41,001 nt of DNA, taken from a virus. The stretch covers positions 1 to 41,001 of IMG/VR virus record IMGVR_UViG_3300045999_005687; one strand, 5' to 3'. Below the pieces are notes generated by a model. That model saw nothing but the letters and a program-made list of their open reading frames with translations, had not been told where the DNA came from and searched no databases. This document shows positions 14,806 through 21,728 of this stretch, one piece after another. Each line of letters begins with the position of its first letter. Within the stretch, counting starts at the first letter, position 1. The translations under genes and the position numbers were made by a program.

Positions 14806-15778
14806 GCCGCAGAGTGGTCATCGCCCGCTTGTGCATCTGCTGCGTGGCCTGACGGCTCACCTCAAGGTCTTTGCCGATTTCCTCAAACGGCGTGGGATGA
14901 CGTGTGCTGTGGAAATAGCGCCGCTGAATGATGTGTTGATGCTCAGGGCATAGATCGTCAATAGCCTCATGTAGGGCATTGCTGAACTCTTGGAGGTTGT
15001 CGGGCTCAGGATGGAGACTGGTCGGATCAGCCACCACATCCATAAACTCGCCATACTTTTCACTGCCTGGCATCTTCTGATCCAAGCTGAGCACGCTGGC
15101 GTTGTGGTTCAAGTAGCCCAGCAGTGTTTCCTTTTGAATCTTGCAGTGTTTAGCAACCTCATCAATAGGTGGCATCTTGCCAGTGTCACGCATGTGTTGC
15201 TGCATGTAGTCCATTGACTTGCGTATCACATCATTGGCCTGCATTGGCAGATGTATGACGCGACTGTGGCGATTGATTGCTCGCGTGATGCCTTGCCTGA
15301 TCCACCAATAGCAATAGGTGCTGAACTTGTAGCCAAGGGCTGGATCAAACTTGAGGATCGCCGAGTCCAAGCCAATGAGACCTTCTTGAATCAGGTCTTC
15401 AAGCGTCAAGGTGCCGCAGTACTTCTTGTACTTGCCCGCAACGTTGACAGCCAGACGGATATTGGAAAGAAAGAAGCGATCACGAGCGCGGCGCCCCTTT
15501 TTAATGATGCCATTCTGTTGTTTGCTCGGTGATTGCACATCACCAATGGCAACCCAAGCTTGCACTTGACGAGCCAAGGTGATCTCTTCGGCCGCAGTGA
15601 GCAATGGGTAGCGGCGTGAGTGCTGAATGATCCAATCAACAGAGGTGCCAGGCGTGGCCATCGGCAGCAGAGTGGGAGAGAAATGGCTAAGCTGTGTGCC
15701 TAGAACTTCTTTTGAGGGTCTAGGCGTTACCGTAGTGGCAGGCTGCGGTGAGGCCGGCACCGCGTGAGGACCGGCCAC
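14747..15778 (-). CDS. RpoD-like sigma-70 family sigma factor
   Basis: Up to 343 residues from GTG 15778 (an internal ATG at 15661 would give 304). It holds a full set of sigma regions: 1.2 (SVDWIIQHSRRYPLLTAAEE, from about residue 46), 2.1-2.4 (RDRFFLSNIRLAVNVAGKY, LTLEDLIQEGLIGLDSAILK, FSTYCYWWIRQGITRAI, about 99-168), 3 (about 174-235) and 4 (LCPEHQHIIQRRYF to EEIGKDLEVSRQATQQMHKR, about 276-320). It resembles cyanobacterial group 2/3 sigma factors and would redirect host RNA polymerase. It lies at the end of the early minus-strand operon after dCTP deaminase, a sensible place for a middle/late switch. Region 2.4 is near-canonical, so promoter choice cannot be predicted from sequence alone. 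Confidence 0.92.
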   Translation of the reverse strand: MAGPHAVPASPQPATTVTPRPSKEVLGTQLSHFSPTLLPMATPGTSVDWIIQHSRRYPLLTAAEEITLARQVQAWVAIGDVQSPSKQQNGIIKKGRRARDRFFLSNIRLAVNVAGKYKKYCGTLTLEDLIQEGLIGLDSAILKFDPALGYKFSTYCYWWIRQGITRAINRHSRVIHLPMQANDVIRKSMDYMQQHMRDTGKMPPIDEVAKHCKIQKETLLGYLNHNASVLSLDQKMPGSEKYGEFMDVVADPTSLHPEPDNLQEFSNALHEAIDDLCPEHQHIIQRRYFHSTRHPTPFEEIGKDLEVSRQATQQMHKRAMTTLRLKLGGLQGQDCIQALRSVA

Positions 15779-15793
15779 CTGCCACCCTTTTAA

Positions 15794-16375
15794 TTAGACC
15801 GTGGCCAGCGTGACGCCGTGCTCTTGGTCTTGGTATTTGCCTGCGCGTTTTTCGTAAGTGATGTCACACGGGTCACCTTCAAAGAACAGCAGCTGACAGA
15901 TGCCTTCGTTGGCATAGATGCGGCAGTCGGCACCGGAAGAGTTGGAGAATTCCAAGGTGAGATGACCGCGCCAGCCAGCTTCTGCAGGGGTCATGTTGGC
16001 GATCACACCCATGCGGGCATAGGTGGATTTGCCGAGACAGATCACCGTGACGTTTGGCGGCACGCAAAGCTTCTCCAGCGCTACGCCAAGGCCATAGCTA
16101 TGGGCAGGCAGCACGAAGTAGCGGCCGCGTTCATCGCTTTGCAGCTCAACGTTGCGCAGGTTGTCTGGGTTGAATGCCTTGGGGTCCATGATCGTGCCCG
16201 GCACATGCTGGAACACGCGGAAATCTGCTGGTGAGAGGCGGATGTCGTAGCCGTAGGAGCTGCAGCCATAGCTGAGCACCTTGTGGCTGGCGACTTGACG
16301 GATGAGCGTGGGCTCAAAGGGGTCGATCATGCCGGCATCAGCACGGACACGAATCCAGTGGTCGGCTTTGATCAT
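15794..16375 (-). CDS. dcd: dCTP deaminase
   Basis: 193 residues from the ATG at 16375, the same length as E. coli Dcd from memory. It converts dCTP to dUTP for dTTP supply. Motifs: YGCSSYGYDIRLSP near residue 36, the nucleotide-binding GKSTYARMGV (115-124) and the catalytic-Glu segment TPAEAGWRGHLTLEFSN with Glu132. C-terminal EKRAGKYQDQ matches the lid region. The start overlaps the previous stop by ATGA; a longer frame upstream would run into the neighbour. Such genes are common in phages that remodel the nucleotide pool, including cyanophages. Confidence 0.93.
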   Translation of the reverse strand: MIKADHWIRVRADAGMIDPFEPTLIRQVASHKVLSYGCSSYGYDIRLSPADFRVFQHVPGTIMDPKAFNPDNLRNVELQSDERGRYFVLPAHSYGLGVALEKLCVPPNVTVICLGKSTYARMGVIANMTPAEAGWRGHLTLEFSNSSGADCRIYANEGICQLLFFEGDPCDITYEKRAGKYQDQEHGVTLATV

Positions 16376-16527
16376 TGCCCAGCCTCCCGTGCCTTCTTGG
16401 CCAGCACCCACGAAGCAAAAGCCACGATCAGGCTGGCGGTTTGATTGTGGATCGGTGCAGCGTGGGGGTAGCTGTCACGCCACCACTCAGCCAGCAGGTC
16501 TTCAAGCGTCGGCGTTGTTGTTGTCAT
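16372..16527 (-). CDS. Small hypothetical protein (51 aa)
   Basis: 51 residues, MTTTTPTLEDLLAEWWRDSY, then a hydrophobic helix (TASLIVAFASWVLAKK). The stop overlaps the dCTP deaminase start by ATGA and the start lies inside the end of the preceding gene, the usual packing here. The hydrophobic segment may be a membrane or packing helix. The function is unknown. Confidence 0.65.
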   Translation of the reverse strand: MTTTTPTLEDLLAEWWRDSYPHAAPIHNQTASLIVAFASWVLAKKAREAGQ

Positions 16528-16666
16528 CTGTTTTGGTGAGGAGGCCGGTGTAGGTGGACTTGAGCGGGTTGCCAGCGGGGAGTTGATCGCGGCCGCTGGC
16601 GGCGTAGGCAGCCTCTAGCCGGTCTTGAACGGCTTGCTGCTCGATGGGGTTGCAGTCAGGGTTCAT
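16502..16666 (-). CDS. Small hypothetical protein (54 aa)
   Basis: 54 residues from the ATG at 16666 (MNPDCNPIEQQAVQDRLEAA), which overlaps the preceding stop by one base (TGATG). It has a helical N-terminal half and a polar, Asn/Asp-rich end. It is located between the 112-residue protein and the 51-residue protein in the early operon. No family is recognised. Confidence 0.6.
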   Translation of the reverse strand: MNPDCNPIEQQAVQDRLEAAYAASGRDQLPAGNPLKSTYTGLLTKTDDNNNADA

Positions 16667-17004
16667 CAGAAAGGCATCGCTTGTGTGGTTTCGTTCTGCC
16701 ACTTGGTCGAGGCAGGGTTGATCGTTCCAAAATCACCATCACGGCCTTCACGTCCCTTGCCGTTGATGTAGAAGCCTTCGACTTCTACCTCTGCCTTTTT
16801 GTCGTAGTCCCACACCTTGCCGGTACGCATCTTTTCGTTGTCGTCGGCGCTGTTGATGATGTAGTTGGCAAAAGCAACAGCAGACTCACGGGGTACAAAC
16901 AGGGTGAGACTGCGGGGCTGCTTACCACCGTTGTCGTAACGGTTTTCGCCAGTGCTCCATTTGACAGCACGGGGCAGTGCAGCTTTGAAATCAGAGTCAG
17001 CCAT
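16666..17004 (-). CDS. Hypothetical protein, possible single-stranded nucleic-acid binding
   Basis: 112 residues from the ATG at 17004 (MADSDFKAALPRAVKWSTGE). The middle contains SLTLFVPRESAVAFANYIIN and then KVWDYDKKAEVEVEGFYING, giving a beta-rich small domain with Lys/Arg and aromatic residues. It lies a few genes after the ERF annealing protein, where many phages carry a single-strand-binding protein, but no OB-fold signature can be confirmed by eye. A longer TTG start at 17046 is possible but has no better ribosome site. Confidence 0.55.
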   Translation of the reverse strand: MADSDFKAALPRAVKWSTGENRYDNGGKQPRSLTLFVPRESAVAFANYIINSADDNEKMRTGKVWDYDKKAEVEVEGFYINGKGREGRDGDFGTINPASTKWQNETTQAMPF

Positions 17005-17029
17005 TGATGTTGAGAAAAGAGAAAAGGAT

Positions 17030-17233
17030 CTAGCCTTGCTGTTCAATCAAAGAAGGCAAGGCCATGCCACGCCGAGCTAAATCACGCAGCGCGGCACTGG
17101 TTGTGATGTTGTGCTGTTTAGCGTGCTCGCGTACCAGCTCCAGCTCTGAGGCATTCAGCCTGGTGTTGATCGGAGCAGCAGGCTGACCGCTACTGGGATA
17201 GCGACGCGGCTTTGCTGTTGAAACGTCAGACAT
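17030..17233 (-). CDS. Ribbon-helix-helix-type DNA-binding protein
   Basis: 67 residues. After a basic, disordered N-terminus the sequence PINTRLNASELELVREHAKQ then TTSAALRDLARRGMAL fits a short strand, helix, turn, helix plan (R-L-N followed by ELELVREHA and SAALRDLARRG), as in CopG/Arc/MetJ regulators. These bind tandem operator sites as dimers. It overlaps the upstream gene by eight bases. It is a candidate for binding the GTACGTGTACGTAC elements or the 10-bp repeats; the target is not shown by the sequence. Confidence 0.7.
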   Translation of the reverse strand: MSDVSTAKPRRYPSSGQPAAPINTRLNASELELVREHAKQHNITTSAALRDLARRGMALPSLIEQQG

Positions 17234-17432
17234 GATCAGTGAACCATTGGGTTGGATTGGAGACCAATGCGTAAAAGGTGACCTCCTGAATCCGCAGCGT
17301 TTGAGGTGTGTCGTAAAACTCTCTCAACACGTACAGGTTGCGCAGTGCAGTGTCGGCATGACAGTGCTGCATGGCCTGCAGTGGATGCTTAACCCATACA
17401 GGCCTGCCATCGGTGAGGGTGCCGAGGAACAT
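17226..17432 (-). CDS. Hypothetical protein (68 aa)
   Basis: 68 residues from the ATG at 17432 (MFLGTLTDGRPVWVKHPLQA). A TTG at 17456 would add eight residues (ILQEDDG). The frame is open further upstream to 17651, but there the amino acids are low-complexity Ser/Thr, the shadow of the neighbouring gene. The content VTFYALVSNPTQW suggests a small alpha/beta fold. It overlaps the ribbon-helix-helix gene by eight bases. No family is recognised. Confidence 0.6.
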   Translation of the reverse strand: MFLGTLTDGRPVWVKHPLQAMQHCHADTALRNLYVLREFYDTPQTLRIQEVTFYALVSNPTQWFTDHV

Positions 17433-17460
17433 GCCGTCGTCTTCTTGAAGAATCAAGTGC

Positions 17461-17691
17461 CTAACGCGAGTGATTGTGCGCTTGGACTTGCTTGATTTCT
17501 TCAAGGATCCGCTTGAGGCGGTCAACTTTGAGCACGGTGTTCCCGTATTGGGTGATGCGGTGCTCAAACGCGGCAACACGGAAAGCGTGGTCGATGTCAA
17601 GGCACTGGATGGCTGCATTGACGTGCTGCTGCGCAAACGTGAGGTGGTCATGCAGAGACAGCGGCAGCTGGTCGGGCGTTGATCCAGTCAC
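17461..17691 (-). CDS. Hypothetical helical protein (about 76 aa)
   Basis: The protein-like stretch HDHLTFAQQHVNAAIQCLDI, FEHRITQYGNTVLK, RLKRILEEIKQVQAHNHSR lies in this frame and clearly differs from the Ser/Thr-rich alternative frame. The start is unclear: GTG at 17691 overlaps the end of the ERF gene by 44 bases and has no strong ribosome site. The C-terminal helix is basic. The function is unknown; position suggests a recombination accessory protein. Confidence 0.5.
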   Translation of the reverse strand: MTGSTPDQLPLSLHDHLTFAQQHVNAAIQCLDIDHAFRVAAFEHRITQYGNTVLKVDRLKRILEEIKQVQAHNHSR

Positions 17692-18325
17692 TGATGAAAT
17701 CGGCGTGCGCCTGAGTTTTGATGTAGTCACTGACAGGAACCTCAGCAGCGAGGCCAAAGCGTGCGCGGAAGGCATCAGCCAGCTGTGGCACCAGATCTGA
17801 GCCAAGGTCTTGAACGCGATCAAGCAGAGCTTTCTTGGCTTCTGTGCTGAGGCGGCCAGGGTTAGGGCTGGCAACGGGAGCAGCAGGTACCACTGCTCTC
17901 TTGTGCGTACCCGTACCCGATTTGGCCACGGCTTTTTGCTCGGTGCCGAAGCTGTCGCCGTCGTCGTCTTCAGCGGCCAGGTTCAAGATCGCCAGCAGTG
18001 CGTAGCGACGGAGGTACGTGGTTGCCGCACCAAAGGCGTGCAGGGCATTGCGCTGCCCTTCGGTTGAAGGCATCGGCAGGTCTGACGTGACCGACTCACC
18101 GCTGGCGTGCAGGAGCGTGGTGCGCAGCAACGTGCAGCCACCTTCAAAGGGTGAGAAGGTTTGAGTGACGACAAGGCCGTGCTTGCTCAACACAGGGCTG
18201 ACAGCAGCGAGCACCGTGGCCAGATCGGCGTATTTGCCGTATTGAGCACTGGATTGCTTGAGGATGCGGCCCACCTCAGCGTGAAAGCCGGCGAGGGCCT
18301 GAGCAAGCGTTTGCAAGGGAAGCAC
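17648..18325 (-). CDS. erf: ERF-family single-strand annealing protein
   Basis: 225 residues from GTG 18325. The N-terminal 130 residues follow the P22 Erf-type pattern: FHAEVGRILKQSSAQYGKYA, DLATVLAAVSPVLSKHGLVV, LLRTTLLHASGESVTSDLP and GAATTYLRRYALLAILNLA then EDDDG. Erf proteins anneal complementary single strands during phage recombination and genome circularisation. A Pro/Ala linker separates a helical C-terminal domain. It is preceded by an operator-bearing promoter (18343-18371). The natural partner, a PD-(D/E)XK nuclease, is encoded on the other strand at 22282 beside the same operator element. Confidence 0.88.
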   Translation of the reverse strand: MLPLQTLAQALAGFHAEVGRILKQSSAQYGKYADLATVLAAVSPVLSKHGLVVTQTFSPFEGGCTLLRTTLLHASGESVTSDLPMPSTEGQRNALHAFGAATTYLRRYALLAILNLAAEDDDGDSFGTEQKAVAKSGTGTHKRAVVPAAPVASPNPGRLSTEAKKALLDRVQDLGSDLVPQLADAFRARFGLAAEVPVSDYIKTQAHADFISDWINARPAAAVSA

Positions 18326-18342
18326 CCCCGATGGACCCCATC

Positions 18343-18371
18343 AGTGTACGTGTACGTACAAGGTGGGTCAA
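18343..18371 (-). promoter_or_regulatory. Sigma-70-type promoter with GTAC operator in the spacer
   Basis: On the minus strand: -35 TTGACC (18371-18366), 17-base spacer, -10 TACACT (18348-18343). The spacer and the -10 hold TGTACGTACACGTACA (18360-18345), the genome's recurrent operator-like element. It drives the ERF operon. The -35 overlaps the stop codon of the repressor-like gene. Confidence 0.7.
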
Positions 18372-19090
18372 GTGTTGCTGGTGATCTCCTGCAGTTCCTG
18401 GCTCAGATCCAGGCAGCACCATTCCTGCAGCGCAAGCACTGCGCGGTTGTGCCCTTCGGAGTCCTTGAGTGTCTCTAGCTCTTCTGGTGACCAGCTGCGC
18501 CAGCCAGAGAGCACCTGCTGAAACGCATCAAGCTGTTCAGGCGTCAAGCTTGCGCAGTGCTGCTTCAGTTGCCCCCATGCCTCGGCTTTGCTGAGGCCGT
18601 GGCTGGTGGCATGGTTTTCAAAAAGCTGTTGCTTCTGGCTGCTGATCCGCTGTGCCAACTCAACGGACAGCAGCTTGGTCTTTTCCGGCGGTGGCCCGGA
18701 ATCAAACTGCGGCGGCGGGTCAAGCTGGCCGATGTAGCAGGCAAAGAAGTCCACTGCTGACCACGGCCGACCGCTGGCATCGGTGATCGGCTCAAGGGCT
18801 TGAACGCGATCCATCAAGGCACGGCTTTGGATCGGTCCGTAATCTCTCGCCGCCAGCCGCTGATTCAGGTACCCCAGCGTGGCGAAGAACCGTGGGCTGG
18901 TCTTGGGTTGGGTGCCGGCCCAGATGAAGCTGACGGTGTTGTTGGAGATCTGAGGGAGACCAGCGGCCTTAGCCCACTCCATCGGGGTCTTGGTGCTCCA
19001 GCCGCCGCTCCGCATCCAAGCCTTGATCATCAAGCCAAAGCGGACCCTGGCCTGCTCAAAGCGCTCGTCTTGAAACGGGGCAATATCCAT
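18368..19090 (-). CDS. Repressor-like DNA-binding protein with N-terminal HTH
   Basis: 240 residues. Residues about 36-80 (MEWAKAAGLPQISNNTVSFI, then SPRFFATLGYLNQRLAARD) read as a helix-turn-helix of Cro/CI type, with A-A-G-L-P...N-N-T-V-S at the turn and recognition helix. The rest is helical, with Gln/Glu-rich segments and no protease site (no Ala-Gly/Ser-Lys LexA dyad seen). It lies between the serine recombinase and the ERF gene, flanked on both sides by GTAC elements. It is therefore the best candidate for the lysogeny regulator that binds them; this is inferred. Confidence 0.7.
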   Translation of the reverse strand: MDIAPFQDERFEQARVRFGLMIKAWMRSGGWSTKTPMEWAKAAGLPQISNNTVSFIWAGTQPKTSPRFFATLGYLNQRLAARDYGPIQSRALMDRVQALEPITDASGRPWSAVDFFACYIGQLDPPPQFDSGPPPEKTKLLSVELAQRISSQKQQLFENHATSHGLSKAEAWGQLKQHCASLTPEQLDAFQQVLSGWRSWSPEELETLKDSEGHNRAVLALQEWCCLDLSQELQEITSNT

Positions 19091-19100
19091 GCGGACCCAT

Positions 19101-19112
19101 TACGTGTACGAA
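19101..19112 (-). promoter_or_regulatory. Partial GTAC operator upstream of repressor-like gene
   Basis: TACGTGTACGAA on the + strand (minus: TTCGTACACGTA) lies 11 bases upstream of the ATG at 19090. It is a degenerate copy of the GTACGTGTACGTAC element and could serve autoregulation. No convincing -35/-10 pair is seen. Confidence 0.55.
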
Positions 19113-19137
19113 CGCTAACCCCAGTGACCAGTGCTGT

Positions 19138-19170
19138 GAAGCGCGCTGCAGCAATGCTTCTCGGCGCTTC
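19138..19170 (-). other. 7-bp stem after the recombinase gene
   Basis: GAAGCGC (19138-19144) and GCGCTTC (19164-19170) form a hairpin in the 88-base gap between the recombinase stop and the GTAC element. There is no T-run in either direction. It may be a weak terminator or part of an attachment site. Confidence 0.35.
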
Positions 19171-19200
19171 GGGCAAGAAGTGCATTCGCTGCAAGAGGTC

Positions 19201-20595
19201 TCAGCGCAAGGCAATCTGCTGCACAGTGCGGCACTCCCATCCTTCCCCCTCCGGCTTGTAGGTCGTGTCGATCAGGCAGTGATCAATGACCGCGAGCAGG
19301 TAAGCGTTGCGCTCGCCGTCAGGCCTGGCCATGAACGTGTTTTCAGCGCGGAGCAGCATCGCCTTGGCCTGATCAACCCTGCTCTGATCGGGGTTGCTCA
19401 TCGCGGCCTCTAGGGCCTGCAGGCGACCCATGGCCTGCTTGAGGTCAGCTCGTACACCAGGGCTTTCCAGTTCGCTTAGCAGCGCTTCCAGCTTTCGTAC
19501 CCGCTGGCGCAGGTTGACCACCTCTGCCGATTCAGTGACCAGATCACCACGGGTTGCCCCTTTGAGCGCCATCGCCTCAAGGGCTTCGCCCAACTGGTGC
19601 AGCACAGCCATTTCCACCAGCTCAGCGCTGATCAGCTTGCGAAAGCCAGGGCACTCCCGCTTGGCAGCGCAGCGGAGGTAGCGGTACTTGGTGCCATTGG
19701 ACTTGTTGACCGTGCTGTGAGCAAGGGCATGGCCGCAATGGGCGCAATGACACAAGCCGGTCAAGGCATAAACCTTGTGGTTGGTGGTGGTGCCCCATCG
19801 CTTGCGGTTGGCCTGCAGGCGCCGCTGCAGCAGCTCTCCTTCCTCTGAACTGATCAAGGCCGGGAAGCAGTTGGTGATCAACACCGGGCCATCCCGTTTG
19901 CCGTAATGCCCAAGCAGTGAATGGCTGCGCAGCCACTTGTGCATCGTTGCGGCACAGCCGATCACCCCGTGCTTGGCGTAGATCCGGGCCGATAGGGCAT
20001 CGAGACGGGCACGACCCTCCATGTAGTCGAGCACCACGTCGCGGGCATCGTCCCAGCGCTCTGGGTGCTGTATGACGCCGTGCTTGGTGCCTGGCTCTCG
20101 CATCAGGTGCCACGGCAGCTGCTTGCTGGTGAATGCAGGCACGCCACGGGCGATGGCAGCAGCTTGGCCGCGCTTGATCTTGTCCGACAGGTCGCGGGAA
20201 TACAGCTCAGCCATCAAGCTCATTTGCTTGGCGCTGTACCAGCTCATGGCGCTGCCATGGGTGACCTGCAGGCCTGCAGCCAAGAACTCGACACCGTGCT
20301 GATCGCACAGCTGGATCAGCTCGGTCAGCAGCTCATCCTTGCGAGCGGCTCGACTGATGTCTGTGGCCAGCAGGCGGCTGAGGCGCCCGCTCCTGATGTC
20401 TTGCATCAAGTTCTGCCATGCAGCAGAACTGCGGCGCTTCTCAGAGCTGAAACCAGAGCCGACGTACTCGTAGAAGCGGGTAGCTCCTTGGCTGGCCAGT
20501 AGGTGGCGCTGGTTGGCTGGACTGTCCGATTGCTCGGCTTGGCGCTTGGTGCTGACGCGGATGATGGCGCCGACTTCGCCTGCAGTGACTGACAT
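19201..20595 (-). CDS. Large serine recombinase (phage integrase)
   Basis: 464 residues. The resolvase-type catalytic domain occupies about residues 8-150, with nucleophile Ser15 in IIRVSTKRQ and Arg-rich LLATDISRAARKDELL. A recombinase DNA-binding domain follows. A zinc ribbon at about 285-330 contains CHCAHCGHALAHS and later LRCAAKRECPGF. A C-terminal coiled coil (LRQRVRKLEALLSELE) completes the layout of large serine integrases, which insert phage DNA at attB without host factors except a directionality protein. Its presence argues for a temperate lifestyle. It is divergent from the 20759 ribbon-helix-helix gene. Confidence 0.93.
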   Translation of the reverse strand: MSVTAGEVGAIIRVSTKRQAEQSDSPANQRHLLASQGATRFYEYVGSGFSSEKRRSSAAWQNLMQDIRSGRLSRLLATDISRAARKDELLTELIQLCDQHGVEFLAAGLQVTHGSAMSWYSAKQMSLMAELYSRDLSDKIKRGQAAAIARGVPAFTSKQLPWHLMREPGTKHGVIQHPERWDDARDVVLDYMEGRARLDALSARIYAKHGVIGCAATMHKWLRSHSLLGHYGKRDGPVLITNCFPALISSEEGELLQRRLQANRKRWGTTTNHKVYALTGLCHCAHCGHALAHSTVNKSNGTKYRYLRCAAKRECPGFRKLISAELVEMAVLHQLGEALEAMALKGATRGDLVTESAEVVNLRQRVRKLEALLSELESPGVRADLKQAMGRLQALEAAMSNPDQSRVDQAKAMLLRAENTFMARPDGERNAYLLAVIDHCLIDTTYKPEGEGWECRTVQQIALR

Positions 20596-20611
20596 CTGCC
20601 ATGTCTACCAT

Positions 20612-20643
20612 ATCCCAGTCACTTGAGATGCTGCGACTGGGAT
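20612..20643. repeat. 9-bp dyad upstream of serine recombinase; attP or operator candidate
   Basis: ATCCCAGTC (20612-20620) and GACTGGGAT (20635-20643) form a perfect inverted repeat with a 14-base centre, 16 bases from the recombinase start codon. Serine integrase attP sites are imperfect dyads of roughly 50 bp close to the gene, but an operator for the recombinase promoter is equally possible. A second small dyad, GAGCGC-A-GCGCTC, is at 20674-20686. Confidence 0.4.
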
Positions 20644-20739
20644 CTTGCAACAGCAATGGGGCGTTGCCGCAGCGAGCGCAGCGCTCAGCGCAAGGACCCC
20701 AAAGCACTGAAACCGAAGAAAACCCTACGTCTCTGATCT

Positions 20740-20753
20740 TGTACGTGTACGTA
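20740..20753 (+). promoter_or_regulatory. GTAC operator overlapping leader of ribbon-helix-helix gene
   Basis: TGTACGTGTACGTA runs directly into the AAGG ribosome site of the gene at 20759. This placement would allow a bound protein to block transcription of the leader, consistent with autoregulation by the encoded DNA-binding protein. Confidence 0.65.
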
Positions 20754-20758
20754 AGGAC

Positions 20759-20971
20759 ATGGTGGAACTCCGGGCATTTCACGCCATGGATCCACAAGCC
20801 TTCAGCCACATGACACGCAAGCCCAAGCGCATGACCATCACGCTGCCCGACAAGACCTTTCGCGGCCTGGTGGAGCGCAGCAACAGGGAAGGGCGCTCCA
20901 TGTCGAACCTCTCCGCCTTTCTGCTGGAGCAGGCGATGGACCAGCCGGGCCAGCAAACGCAACAGCGCTAA
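20759..20971 (+). CDS. CopG/Arc-like ribbon-helix-helix regulator
   Basis: 70 residues from the ATG at 20759, supported by AAGG five bases upstream; ATGs at 20786 and 20810 are alternatives. The core KPKRMTITLPDKTFRGLVER then EGRSMSNLSAFLLEQAM is a textbook ribbon-helix-helix: beta strand R-M-T-I-T-L-P, helix A, S-x-S-N-L turn, helix B. These proteins are dimeric DNA-binding repressors. The GTAC element touches its ribosome site, and the gene is divergent from the integrase. It is a candidate Cro-like or excision/early regulator. Confidence 0.8.
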   Translation: MVELRAFHAMDPQAFSHMTRKPKRMTITLPDKTFRGLVERSNREGRSMSNLSAFLLEQAMDQPGQQTQQR

Positions 20972-21013
20972 CAGCCGTCTCAAAACGATCTCAAGGGACT
21001 CATCGCGCACCCC

Positions 21014-21043
21014 TTGCGGGTACAGGTACGCACCCGGTAATTT
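21014..21043 (+). promoter_or_regulatory. Promoter-like site with GTAC operator variant
   Basis: TTGCGG (21014-21019), then GGTACAGGTACGCACC (21019-21034), then TAATTT (21038-21043), an 18-base spacing. Base for base it follows the 22921 promoter closely. It lies upstream of the 10-bp repeats and the 21111 gene. Confidence 0.55.
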
Positions 21044-21110
21044 CCGGCAGATCCCGGCAAATGCCGGCGATCACCGGCAAATGCCGGCAAATCCCGTTAA
21101 TCCCCGGCAC
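21031..21110 (+). repeat. Eight tandem 10-bp direct repeats (iteron-like)
   Basis: Eight consecutive decamers in perfect 10-base register from 21031 to 21110, consensus ATNCCGGCAA. In order: CACCCGGTAA, TTTCCGGCAG, ATCCCGGCAA, ATGCCGGCGA, TCACCGGCAA, ATGCCGGCAA, ATCCCGTTAA, TCCCCGGCAC. The array ends exactly at the ATG of the 21111 gene. The period of one helical turn suggests binding of a protein array on one DNA face, as an origin iteron set or an autoregulatory operator. Confidence 0.85.
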
Positions 21111-21728
21111 ATGTCAAAGCGCGTTGAGCTGCGCCTTCCGCCCGATCTGGTCTTTCAACTCGAAGCCAGAAAACCCAAAACGCAGTCCCTGTCTAGCTTT
21201 TGCGCCCTTCTAATCGAGCAAGGGCTTGACGGGTCTGGTACTCTGGGAGGACCGAGCGCAGCCGGGACTCCCTCTACTTCTTCTTCTAATGGTATTACTT
21301 CTATAGAAGTAAATACTGTTGTTACGGAAGCGGTAAACGCAGAGGCTGAGCCTGCTGAACCGTCTCAAAAGCGTCGCAAGCGCAAACCCAAGGCAGATGG
21401 TGGGCCTGAGTTCGAGGCCTTCTGGCGTCAATACCTCGCGATCAAGCAACGGGCCAACGGTCAGACCAAGCCTGCGGCTGTTGAGGCTTGGGGCAAGGTG
21501 ACCAAGGAGATCACCGCTGGTCAGCTGCAGGCCGCTCTGACCGCTGCGGTCAACGAGCAAGCCAGAGCAATACGCGAGAACAACTGGGCTGCTCCGTTCC
21601 CGGATTGCCACCGCTGGCTGAGCAAGGGCTATTGGCAGCAACACGTCACTGGCACTGCTGCAGAAACGGTGCTTGCTGAGCGTCCGAGCTTCACACCCCC
21701 GCCTGAGTTCCCCGACGCACCGTTCTGA
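21111..21728 (+). CDS. Replication-initiator-like protein: RHH N-terminus plus DnaT/replisome-organiser-like C-terminus
   Basis: 205 residues from the ATG at 21111, directly after the 10-bp repeat array. Residues 1-43 (KRVELRLPPDLVFQLEARKP, SLSSFCALLIEQGL) are a ribbon-helix-helix module. A Ser/Thr-rich linker of about 40 residues follows, locally AT-rich. The C-terminus (EFEAFWRQYLAIKQRANGQT, AWGKVTKEITAGQLQAAL, FPDCHRWLSKGYWQQHV) matches the F..FW..Y...K.K..A..AW.K......PH..WL..G.W pattern of phage replication proteins with DnaT-like helper domains. It probably binds the repeats and recruits host helicase. The role is inferred. Confidence 0.75.
   Translation: MSKRVELRLPPDLVFQLEARKPKTQSLSSFCALLIEQGLDGSGTLGGPSAAGTPSTSSSNGITSIEVNTVVTEAVNAEAEPAEPSQKRRKRKPKADGGPEFEAFWRQYLAIKQRANGQTKPAAVEAWGKVTKEITAGQLQAALTAAVNEQARAIRENNWAAPFPDCHRWLSKGYWQQHVTGTAAETVLAERPSFTPPPEFPDAPF

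Noticed and set aside
17226-17651. Longer version of the 68-residue gene starting at 17651
   Set aside because: The added residues are low-complexity Ser/Thr and are the shadow of the 17461-17691 gene in another frame.
19138-19170. Hairpin as terminator of the integrase gene
   Set aside because: Stem is only 7 bp with a 19-base loop and no T-run; listed as structure only.
21031-21110. CRISPR-like array
   Set aside because: Repeats are contiguous decamers without spacers.
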